A DNA stretch of 64,000 nt from Siphonodentalium dalli (Eukaryota; Mollusca; Scaphopoda; Gadilida; Siphonodentaliidae), in NCBI GenBank assembly GCA_032622095.1, contig CP136066.1:146225559-146289558 (forward strand). The letters run 5' to 3'. Shown piece after piece: positions 46,740 through 57,700 of this stretch. Position numbers and translations under genes: made by a program. The notes below the pieces were generated by a model. It was not told the DNA's origin, did not search any database, and saw only the letters and a list, made by a program, of their open reading frames with translations. Every line of letters begins with the position of its first letter. Position 1 is the first letter of the stretch.

Positions 46740-47465
46740 CTTGGTTATTTGGAAACACGGCCAAGACTGAATAACCAATTTATACCCCTATTCGTAGGTG
46801 GTATCCGAGGAATTCCATTGTTGGAATGTTCCCTTAGCAACACATTTATTTACATGCAAATAACTTTTATGTGGTCATATAACAACGTAAAACTCCAAAC
46901 AAATCGTAGGGAATAACTAATTCATATATAATCACCCCTCCCCCAAAATGTGAACCATGTTTATTTGCCCGGTCGGTGTACATTCAATGACTTAATTGTC
47001 AAGTTGAAATCACACTATTTAATTATTTATGGCATCTTATATATCATCTTTATTGTGCTGGTAGTCACGCATTGTTCGTGATAACTCAGTAGCTGACTTC
47101 CCCCATCTCCAATATACGTATTGACATAACTCGGTCAATCGGAAACACGACCAAGACTAAATAACCAACTTTAATACGGCTTTTAGCACCAGGTATCCAA
47201 GGAATTCTATTGTTGAAAAAATGTTAGCGTGGCAACACGTTTTGTTAAATGAATGTCATTTTTATGTAATTACACAAAAACGCAACACTCGAAACGAATC
47301 GTACAGAGTAACTGCTGCATATATAATCACACCACCACCCTCTCCCAGTTGTTAACTGTAATGTTTTTGTTTTATCCATAGTAGCCATACGTTGGATTTG
47401 GTTTTTGCCCTGTCGGTGTGAGCATTCAGTGACTTGTCAAGCTGAAATCCTGAAATCCATCGTAT
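46740..47465 (+). repeat. older tandem duplication, period about 400 bp
   Basis: GGAAACACGGCCAAGACTGA at about 46750 pairs with GGAAACACGACCAAGACTAA at about 47141. GTATCC(G/A)AGGAATTC(C/T)ATTGTTG, ATATATAATCAC and CCGGTCGGTGT/CCTGTCGGTGT follow in both. It is much more diverged than the 347-bp repeat beside it. Confidence 0.75.
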
Positions 47466-47626
47466 TTATAGTCTCTGAAACAAATACTCTACAAGCAAAT
47501 GAGCATAGTTCCGAGCACAACAGTTATCAATACGAAACTGTGAATAGTAACTCACACACGAAGATAGGATAGATAAATTGTTTCAGTAGATTTTCACTAA
47601 TATATCCAATTTGATAGTCTCTTTAA

Positions 47627-48284
47627 GGTAGCAATACACGATTTCCAGCAATTTTGGCCAACCTTGGATGGTATACTGTACTTCAAATCAATGCTGAGCG
47701 ATTATCTTTGGCATATAGGTCCCATCAAGCATGTTTCAGTTATTTCGACAGAAATTTTAGGTGTACTCATATGTCTGTACTTCAGCTTCGTTGTAAATTT
47801 GTCATTGAGTTATACCCCTTGGTTTGCACACACAAAACGCTCAATTTTACCCATTTTTTGACTCAAATTGACCATTTTCAACCCAAAAAACAGACCACGA
47901 CAGAGCGAATGTCAGTAAATAAGCTTCGTCCACGTGATAGAGTTATGTTAGAGCTCAGAAATATTTGAAATAGAAAAAATGTTATAGTATCAATTTGAAA
48001 AAACTTTCTTGCAAGCGCAGATCATATAATTCAGGGGAGAGCAAGCGGGTTATTTTCCTGTAACCAATAACACAGAGTTGGCCTTCACTGAATACGAAAC
48101 TCCTGTTGCTTATCCAAATTTTCCACTTTTTTGTGAACTTTTCCAGTTTTGTAAAATAATTAACCCTTCAAACCATTAATGACACATTTAACACACGCTA
48201 CACTGGCTGTTATGCCCCCCCCCCAGATACTTATTTTTCTATTTTTCAGACCCCCTACAACCCGCGAAATCGTCTACTGCTACC
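47627..48284 (+). mobile_element. Harbinger-like non-autonomous element, copy 2
   Basis: It starts TAA|GGTAGCAATACACGATTTC and ends GAAATCGTCTACTGCTACC|TAA. Terminal inverted repeats of about 19 bp with a TAA duplication on each side fit PIF/Harbinger. No transposase. The frames at 47654-47968 are not genes. Confidence 0.75.
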
Positions 48285-48293
48285 TAAGTTGCG

Positions 48294-48482
48294 TTAAGAA
48301 TCAGTGGACCCCAAATATTTACCATGACATTATGTAACTTATTTGAACCGCGTGGAACTTGTGTGTTCAAGCAGTTTACAGTCACCTTGTGGTCTAAACA
48401 ATTTAATTTGGCCAATAGTGCCACACATAATTATGTTCCACGAGTGAATTCTTAGAACGCATCGGGGTCCACTGATCCTTAA
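48294..48482. mobile_element. small TTAA-flanked MITE
   Basis: TTAA|GAATCAGTGGACCCC at the left is mirrored by GGGGTCCACTGATCC|TTAA at the right, and the interior is also partly self-complementary (TTATGTTCCACGAGTGAATT and CGCGTGGAACTTGTG). TTAA flanks suggest a piggyBac-type mover, but the first bases are not the usual CCC. Confidence 0.65.
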
Positions 48483-51400
48483 CTTATCAATGTATAGTAG
48501 TGCGCGTTGGTTATAAACCAAATGTCATATATTTACTCAAATTCAGCCGCTTAGTTGGGTATAAATGGAAGGGACCGATAAGTAGGTATAGTAGATGGTG
48601 CTATATTGGACGAGAAATTGTTGGTCCACATTGGAATTTCCAAATGAACACCTATCTTTGACACAGGTCGAAAATACCAAGTCTGAGAACAGCCCTCACA
48701 CCCCCATCAATTTGCTAGCTGAATTGTACCTCAAACTTTTCAACTGTTAAGGTCTAGATATTCCCACTTCTAATATTTCGGCCGCTGTACCTGTCCAAGG
48801 CTAGCTAGACAAACCAGGTTCCACCCTTGGTAATCTGAAGCTGCTATTTTGCATTTCAAGGGCAACCGATATGCGTGTTTGCCGACCTCTTTCGACGAAC
48901 CATTAAGAAACATGTAACATAAAACATCTGCACATGGTAACCAGTATTCCACACTTTACCGAGGGAATGAATTTTCACCGTGCGCAATTGTGGTCAAAAT
49001 AACCCGTATCGGAAACTAGTCACACATAATGTACATTTATACATCAACTAAATCACTCACCAACTGACACAAATAGGCATTGCCATATCATTCGCATATA
49101 TCATTAGAGTAATTTCTCTTGACCAAATCACAAATGTTTTAGATGCGCATTTAGCGAACGGTGGTCGATATTACTCGATTTGCCGTATTTTGTGATTTAC
49201 AACAAATCGCGTACGCTATTAGATTACAGTGGTCTATAGTACTCGACACCTTCTGTACGGCTCAAATAAGCCTGCTATTACAAAACTTGTATTCAGTAGT
49301 ATAGGCCCCTGGCGCTGTCAGCTACCAACGCTCAAATGATGCATGTAGAGTAGGGTGAGTGGTTCGGGGGGCTAGCCCGGGATTGTCGAAAGGGCCGAGA
49401 TGCACCTTTTCTTAATCCCAATGATTCATGTGATCGCCATACGTTCTTTCATATCGATAACGATTGAGTATATCTACTCGTATACTAAAATGTCTAGCGA
49501 CGGACTCAATCAGATTACTGTATATATATATTGCTAAAAGTTACTAGCTTTTGAAGCCTGAAATTGAAAATATAAACCAGGCGATCGCCCGGGGCCTTGT
49601 TCATATATTATAGCTATACTTTATTCTTGTCCATTTCACCATGGTACATGTTTACCACCGATATAGGCTTGGTTGATGAACGAGGTTGGATAATCTGTGG
49701 AAGTTACACGGACGTTTTCTGACATAAACGTCTTCGTATGTGTGATTGGAATGGAAAATCGACACAAAATGAGCAGACACCCGCTTCTACCATTCTGGCA
49801 AACATATATGTGTAGGAAGAAATGTTGATGATTGCCTCATGCTTAAACTGCTTCTTGTCATCAGTTCATACTAAGTACCGGTACATTTCCACATGTGCAT
49901 TAATATGACGACCAAGATGGGATCGTGACACATTTGAATTAGTACTCAAACAATATATTTACTTGAATTACAGCGATATTAGCATATTATTGTACCACTA
50001 CATGTGTGTATATAATTAGTTTTAATCAGTATCAGGAACATCACACTCTCGTTAAGTGGGGTGAATATAAAATGATTCCCGGAAATGACTGTCGAATCCG
50101 GTCCACGATTAAACGTATACTTATTGCTGTATTATTCATGGAATAAACACTGTTTAAACTAAGGTCTATCTGATCAAACTGAATTGCTTATCACGTGAAC
50201 ATGTATGGAATTCTTCGTACAATAATCTCCACATGACCGTTTAGATTTCTGCTGAAGTTAATCTATATATGCCACTTGGTTGGGGTAGAATCATGATGCA
50301 TGAATGCAGCATGATATATACAATTTATGGGATACAGCCAGACTGATCTGATAACTCCCAGTCGAACAGAATTAGAACAGTTTGTGGCACTATAGGATAT
50401 AGATGGATCGGCCTATATAATATAATATGATCTGAAGGATGCCATTATTATTAAAGTGAACCTCCATAATTACGCATGCTATTTCAACTTCCTTCATTTC
50501 CGCCTTTCCTTTGGTTCAGGATAAAGTTCTAACCAGAATCAACATGGCAAGTCACGAGCTGTTATTAACTCCAACTATTACTTCACATTATGTTGTAAGA
50601 GTTAATGGACTGCGTTGCTCCATAATGTCATTCAGAATTCAGAACCTGGTTTTCAGAGTATATTGGACATAATAAATATTGGACATAAAAAACTGATGAC
50701 ATGACACCATCACCACCAATGGATTCTTCACCCGTTTCCCACCGTGTAGTCGTAAAGTTAGTCAAAACGCGGGAATCAGTATTATAATAAGTATCGCCTG
50801 TCTATTTTGGCTCGTATCTATTGCGTTTACCATTCACATATTTTCGTCATCTAAGCTGCAGGGTTGGATATGCAGAGCGGTAGGGCAGTTGATTGCAACT
50901 TTAAACTTCAAAATAATCATTAATCAAGTGCGACCGGCACCACAATCATAACCATTGTCAGGAATCACTTTCCTATTGGACTGATGTACAAACGCAGTGC
51001 ATTGTCCCACTAAACTCGTCACATGCCTAAATCATAGAAATAAATGTGGGATATCACTTTGCTGTATAATACCAATGGTCCAAGCCAGCCTACTGTGTTC
51101 ATGCCAATACACCTTTCTTATATTGGGCGAATCACTTTGCGTGGCTACCACCAATTAACTGAACACAAGGAAAGCTAAGAACCGGACACACCACTTCGCC
51201 TGTTTCCTGTGATCTACCCTGGTTTATGATAATTTTCATTTCAATTGAATAAACATGTCCTGGGGGTCAATAACTTACAGTAAATTCTCAAAATCCACAT
51301 ATGCTATGAAAGTGGTTCGACTTCTTTGTTGAAAACCATCATCCAGATTTCAGAACCTGGTATTCAGATATATCACTCTAAGCTTGATACGTGACGCTAC

Positions 51401-53157
51401 CCCTTATACGGATATAATTCCAATCAAGTGGGTCGAAGTTATATGATAGTATCGGAAAAAACACACATTTTTTTGGCAATGACCTTGACCTTTTCATATG
51501 ACCTTGCCCTTCCCAAGAGGTGAACATCATTTCAAAAGTTAGACAACAATAGGTGTTCATATAAACCAACATAATATTTGAAATAATTAAAACAGTTCTC
51601 GCCACACACACAATTTAACACCTAGTTTCCACAATCATTTAAAATCACCCCTGGTTGCCATGGACATGGAAATTTTGCTATTTGTCCCAAATATTGTTTT
51701 CTAAAATTTGTGTATGTTGCATACATTGACTTACTCTATAAAATGGCACTTTTGGCACTTGTGTTGCAATTAGTTCCGGGTTCAACCCTAATTCGCCTGT
51801 ACTAATATATTACCCACCTATGGGGGTCTAATATATTTTGATCTGCAGTGGTTATCAATACGATTAAAACCTGCTAAGTTCAACTAAACGATGTTCAAAT
51901 GGTGTTACAATGCAAATTTAATTCAAGGTTACAGCACAACAGTGAGACCAGCAGGCCACATGACACCCATATAATTAATTCTACTATTGTTTGTGTTTTA
52001 TAAACAGGGGTGTGTTGTGTCTTGCTTGCCAAGAATCGTGGTATAGCTGATAATTACAATCCCCACTTCATAGCTATCACAATAAACAAGTGTGTATTGC
52101 TACCTCATGCGATACATAGCATGCATTTTCTACTGATGAGATCTGCATCATCAATTGTCATTTGATATGGTAACCACCAATATTTCTCAATAAGTACTCC
52201 GGCTTAGAGTATAGCACAGAAGGCGAGACATTGGGATGATAACACTTGTCCCTCAAGCTAAGGTGGAGGTCTACAGATACTTTATAATTTCACATGGTGA
52301 GCAGGATTTTCTCTTCAACTCCCTCCTCGCTTAATATCAGGGAGTTTGAAGACATAACACGTATCACGTATAGGACATCCGTTAATTTGTATAAGAAATT
52401 AAAGCTATGCAAATTTACTTAAAATTAGCCGATTAACCTAATTCCCCATGATGGAATGCCAGGGTGACAGTTGGTTGTGTAACGAACACTGACTTTTGTA
52501 TTTTGACTGCCATTTTTGTAGCCATCTTGGATGAAATTGAACAGTTCTATTGAAGTGTGATAATAATTCCGTATGTGGCCCGAATATTTCTTTCCCCTCA
52601 CTGAATTCCGCTCAGTTTAAAAAATTTTATTTTATAAATATCGGAATTGATTTTTGACATAATGCTATAATTCGATTGTCTAAAGTGGATTTTTGACAGA
52701 TTGAACATGTTTTGTACAAAAAAATCGGTGCACTCTATTGCTGAAGCAATAACTAAAAACAGAATTGTCAGAATTCGCAGTCGCTACCAAACAGAAGGCC
52801 ATTTACATGAGATTCTTGAATGTCGCAAACTTTTGATTTTTTGGTGCCATCTTTGACTGGAATAACAGTGTGGGTACTGTAATTTGAGAACTACTATTAC
52901 TGCCTACTGATAAAAATGTATAACAATTAAGAAATATGCGCAGAATTCGTCAGTTCTTAGGCCAACCCTACATCTGATCTGAACTGGCAGTGACGTCATC
53001 TTTGTGACGTCATAATTCCCTCCAGTCGCGGACCCATGAAGTCTAACAAACATTTTCCGACAAAGTCAGTGATACCCTATCATAATATCATAGTCTCTAC
53101 AATTGTAAAAAAAAAATTCCCATAAGCGACTCTACTGTATACTAGCACTATTATATT
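48483..53157. other. 4.7-kb stretch poor in repeats and without a recognised gene
   Basis: No MITE, satellite or LINE match to anything else in the window was noticed, which is unusual here. No frame longer than 77 residues and no domain. It could be intergenic sequence with control elements or part of an intron; the sequence alone does not say. Confidence 0.4.
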
Positions 53158-53283
53158 GTCTTACAAACGAACTCGTTGTCCTCAATTCTGCGAAAAGGTT
53201 TATGGACCGTCCGAAAAAAATACGACTACAAATAGCTATTCGTAATAATTATCTGTCGTGGTTCATTATGCGAAAGGTGTCTA
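53158..53283 (+). repeat. right end of the TIR element family at 29907
   Basis: CTATTCGTAATAATTATCTG and CATTATGCGAAAGGTGTCTA match the right terminus at 30830-30866, and ACAAACGAACTCG with TTCTGCGAAAAGG matches the interior at about 30748-30788. Confidence 0.7.
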
Positions 53284-53284
53284 A

Positions 53285-53688
53285 TCTCCTATATATTGTG
53301 GAACTTCTGTCTGTCTGTCTGTGTGTCTGTCTGTGTGTATGCATGTGTTATAGATTCGAAAACTGCTCGACCGATCCGACTCAAAATTTGGTATGTAGGC
53401 CTACTTTGATCCTGGGAACAATATGGGCGGGTCTAATTTCACGTGCGACCGTGTCCTTGGCATTGACCTTGACGTCGCTCATATACGCTCATATAGGCAT
53501 ATTTCTGGGCCGATCGAACAATAGTTTTTTCTTTCTCCTAATACTTTTCAACGCTGTTTGCTCATTATTGATCAACGTTGTCACTTTGAATTAGTAAATC
53601 AATCTCTCACGCTGTATATTCTGCCCAGACGGAGGCGATCACAAAGAAATCCCTAAATAGCCCGAACGAAGTCGGTCATATCAGCTTG
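53285..53688 (+). mobile_element. Helitron-like element, eroded 3' end
   Basis: It begins TCTCCTATATATTG after A, as in the element at 17538, then (TCTG)n, AAACTGCTCGACCGATCCGA, and ends AAATAGCCCGAACGAAGTCG then TCAGCTTG. The terminal hairpin is imperfect and CTAG has become CTTG. The 130-residue frame at 53202-53594 crosses it and is not a gene. Confidence 0.7.
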
Positions 53689-53701
53689 TTGTTATATGTA
53701 T

Positions 53702-53906
53702 TTAACCCTTTCAGTGCCAAGTCCGATTTTTGTATCAACCCATATTTCCTTGATCATTTTTCAAATTTATTGATTATAATATGTGATACATTGATGGAAA
53801 GAGCTCTTTCCATCAATGTATCACATTATTATAATCAATAAATTTGAAAAATGATCAAGGAAATATGGGTAAATACAAAAATCGGACTTGGCACTGAAAG
53901 GGTTAA
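53702..53906. mobile_element. palindromic piggyBac-type MITE
   Basis: TTAACCCTTTCAGTGCCAAG at the left, CTTGGCACTGAAAGGGTTAA at the right. The whole 205 bp is one near-perfect palindrome centred near 53804 (GAAAGAGCTCTTTC). Arm identity is almost complete, so it is young. The interior is unrelated to the other TTAA elements here. Confidence 0.9.
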
Positions 53907-53978
53907 AACCACTTTTTCATATCATTACATACATATATCTCATATTGTGAGGATGAACAGAAATGATGGATTTACATG

Positions 53979-54090
53979 TACAGTAATGCTCTAAATAATC
54001 GACTCCTTAACCACAGCAGAAGTATGGATAATTTTTCAGAATTTAGTCGGAAATATGGCTTGTTGCCATTCATCGGAAAGCTCTCACCGA
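53979..54090. mobile_element. left half of a mariner-type MITE
   Basis: TACAGTAATGCTCTAAATAA through CATCGGAAAGCTCTCACCGA, after which the family match ends. The right half is absent. Confidence 0.8.
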
Positions 54091-54484
54091 GAATACAAAC
54101 CTTTTGGATCATTCACATTTACCCACTACCTTACTATAACTGAACAGGTCAATATCGCATGGTTACCTGCACAAACAGGATCTTCTAAACGTGCACAAAG
54201 ATACACAGGAGCTCAAAGTCTAATTTAAAAATCGATTTTAAATTAGTCGCATGTTAATTATTAATACAATTATTATTTGTTTGTGATTTTAGAGTTAAAT
54301 TTCAAGGGAATTTTATTGGATATTCCACCACGTTGAGTTTAACTGTCGCAGACGAACGATACATTGAGACCCCGGGTTATCATTTTGCACGTTTGAGATA
54401 TCCTGGGTGTGTTTTTGCACGAAACCAATCATAGCTTGCGACAATGACCAATTCAGCCTTACTATATGTCAATGTAATCTATAT

Positions 54485-54511
54485 AACAGAGTTTTGTTTC
54501 AGAGTTTGGAG
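54485..54511 (+). other. splice acceptor and 5' leader of the secreted-protein gene
   Basis: GTTTTGTTTCAG ends at 54502, leaving nine bases of leader before ATG at 54512. This implies an upstream non-coding exon, not located. The open frame continues upstream of the ATG, but the signal peptide fits the 54512 start exactly. Confidence 0.55.
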
Positions 54512-54704
54512 ATGAAGCTCGCTACTTGTGTTACGGTTGGACTGTTACTAGTTTTGTTCGTCGGCGAAGCTCACTGTTGGGGTTGGGATTGGGATTGGTT
54601 TAACCTGGGGGGCACTGTAACGTGGAATCTCATATGTGACGAAGGGAACTCTACGACATGTGGGTGGACCAAAGTCATCACACGCCGCAAAAGGAGCCTT
54701 ATTG
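54512..54704 (+). CDS. coding exon 1 of the secreted-protein gene
   Basis: Encodes residues 1-64 and the first base of codon 65. Using the GT at 54705 keeps phase with exon 2 (G|GT giving Gly65). That donor, ATTG|GTCAGA, is weak. A better-looking donor, GAAT|GTGAGT at 54725, would end exon 1 after codon 71 in phase 0 and would then require another exon of length 3n+1. Reading through without splicing adds codons from the adjacent MITE and stops at 54766. Confidence 0.65.
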
Positions 54705-57700
54705 GTCAGAGGGAGATGAAGAATGTGAGTACTAACTTAACCCTTTCATGGCGGGAGCGGCGCTAGTGCAACATTCAAGATCATGTGCCAGTGCATGCAT
54801 TCTCTTATATATGCGAATCTCACATAGAGAGCATATCTAAGACAATGCACTGGCTTACAAGGTCAAGGTAAACATTGTTAGGCCAATTTATTATCTAATA
54901 TATGCGCGGCTCCATATGGGAGACTCGCAAATATAAGAGAATACATTGGCACATGGTTTCCGCAATACTTCATGATGCTCCAGCAATGGAATGGTTAACT
55001 TAACAAACCATGTCTTTATTCAAAAGGTTCTCCCAATAAGTTACCATAGCGATATACCATTAGAAGAGTCTACTATTTATTTGGTGGGATACTCAGGAAT
55101 AAAAGAACAGACGACATGCGTATGAATTGATAACACATATGCAGAAAAGTGCATATCTACTCATTGGTGGGAAATGTTTCAGGGAACTATACTCGCCTCG
55201 AGTATTTAGTAAAGAAATCACCACAAAGAATAACATGGTGACATAGATAAACTTTATTCTTATTTTCATTATTGATAGATCTACAATAACGAAATTTGGT
55301 GTGTTCAAACCATTGTTATGTATACAAAACTGTTACGGTGATTTATCAGCAAACATTGCTAATCGTGTAGTAAGTTAAAATATTTTGGTATTTCTATGAA
55401 TTTCAGAATAGTTTTCAATGCATTGACCTTTTCCAATATTTACCGTCCAGTTTTGGTTAAACTTTGGTATGTTATTGGACTAAATGGCCTGTTATCGGTA
55501 AAATCCACTGTAACAGTAATGTTTACATACCAATGGTTTGGATATGCGATCTCGTTTGTGGCTAGTTATTAATAATTCAATGAGAACAGTTTTAATCTAT
55601 TGTCACATGTACAGTTGATGATAGTTGTTGTAGAGACTATTATAAAATGTGTTTTATATGGGGGACTCGCATATATGAGAGAATGCTTTGGCACATGATT
55701 TTCGCAAAATTTCAAGAAGCTCCAGTTATTGAAGGGCTAAGAGAACAGGGTGACTGACGTCAGTGGAGACCTGATCTCGACTCTGCTCCTACAGCACATG
55801 CAGTAATGCCCTAATTAATCGACATCTTAACCACAGCAGAATTATGGGTAACTTTTCAGGATTTAGTCGGAAATATGGCTTGTTGCCATTCATCGGAAAG
55901 CTCTCGCATAGAAAGCTCTAGCCTAGAGCTTTCCGATGAATGGCAACAAGCCATATTTCCGACTAAATCCTGAAAAGTTACCCATAATTCTGCTGTGGTT
56001 AAGAGGTCGATTAATTAGAGCATTACTGTATACGTACTTTAGCTGAATTACAACTTAAGCTGATTGCTAAACGGAAGAACGAACGCCACTCACCTTTTAG
56101 TGTGTTTCAGAAAAGAACCATTTAACAAAATCAACAAGAAAATGAATACTTTAAAATGTATTCCTTATTCTAGAATATGCACGAAATGCACTTTAAAGGT
56201 TTTGTACATGCTATGAAGAGATATATACTTTTTCGTGTGATACAATTTCTGAGTAGGTTCCATGGGGTTTCTTGGATCCGCGCCCGAACGTATTCCTGTT
56301 AATCGATATACACTGCAAATAATGTGGGGAACCAAATAAGCTTAGTTGGTTCTGAAAACTGTCCCGCTGGCGGAACCAACATAGTTGGTTCTTCACAGTC
56401 GAATAACCAATTGGTTCTTTGCCCATTTATTGAAGAACCAAACAAAGAACCAATTAGTTCTTGGCTGACAAAGAACAAAATGGTTGACGAAGAACCAAAT
56501 AAGAAATATTCGTTACATCATTGAAGAACCAAAATGGAGAACCAAAATTGTTACCAAGAACCAAAGCGTTGCCGATGACGATTGCGATGAAGATGCTTAA
56601 GATGATTACGACGATGAATATGATAATGACGACGAAAACGACTACGATGATTGAAGTTTAGTTGTAAATAATCCGTCTGTCCACTTTTGGTTCTTCAATT
56701 CTCAAGAACCAAAACAGCAGTAATTGTAGGTAATTTTGGTTCTACAACTGTGTTTGAAGCACTGGTTCCTGTGCCTCTTTTCTTACATTGTATTGTAAAC
56801 AACTTTCTGATTGAACTCGATTACGCGAATCCTGGCTGTGCGGTTAGGTATTTTTGATGCCCGTCGCAATTATGAGTGTGCTCTATTCAAAAATATTATG
56901 TTAAATTTACATAAAGTGATCACTGAAATAACACATACATGAAAATAAAAACCATATCTCGTCATTAACATTGACACATATTGTCAGGTTTTCACTCTCT
57001 ATATATACTTGTACATGATGCGACATAGTTTGTTCGGTGGAGAAAACGATGTGTTGGTTTCTATACATCACAAATGTGATTTATAATTGTATATGGTTAT
57101 TTTATATTGAACACACACCGTCTATTCCCGACATGATAGTGATGTAGGATCTAATATATATTCCAATTCCATAATTATCCCACTTTTAAAGCAAAAATCG
57201 CGACTTTTTACCTCCATATGTCAAATCACCCGCATAACCCCGTGATTACCCCATTTAATACTGACATTGTTACCACATAGATAATATGGGAAAACACCAA
57301 AACGTCTTCTCCATCGGTTTAGGTTCCTATACTACAATATGTTTTTATCATATGCTAAAGTTTTTCCCCTCAAAATGTCCCTACATTGATTGTACGCCGT
57401 TTTCATAGCAACCGCACAACTTTCAAATGGTACAGCAGGGTGGAATAGATAGATATATAGATTTATTCAGCAAAAGACGCCCCAATATAGGGACAGGTTG
57501 CCATGTATAATAATATTAACAGTGTATCATGTGACATCATACAATATATTGACATTATATACATTGAATAATAGTGATAATACATATATATATATATATA
57601 TATATTCATTAATTGCGTATATTTTTATCTGTAGAGTGAGTTATCATACACGATTCAACACAACGTAATTTGTCTAGTTTAGCTGTGATCTGGCCTCGAA

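Noticed and set aside
45391-48284. LTR retrotransposon, because two direct repeats of about 600-650 bp flank 1.6 kb
   Set aside because: Each flanking copy has its own terminal inverted repeats (GGTAGC...GCTACC) and TAA flank, and no gag or pol frame lies between them.
53202-53594. 130-residue plus-strand frame with a hydrophobic end
   Set aside because: It crosses the end of one transposon and most of a Helitron-like element; cysteine/leucine-rich part is the TCTG microsatellite.
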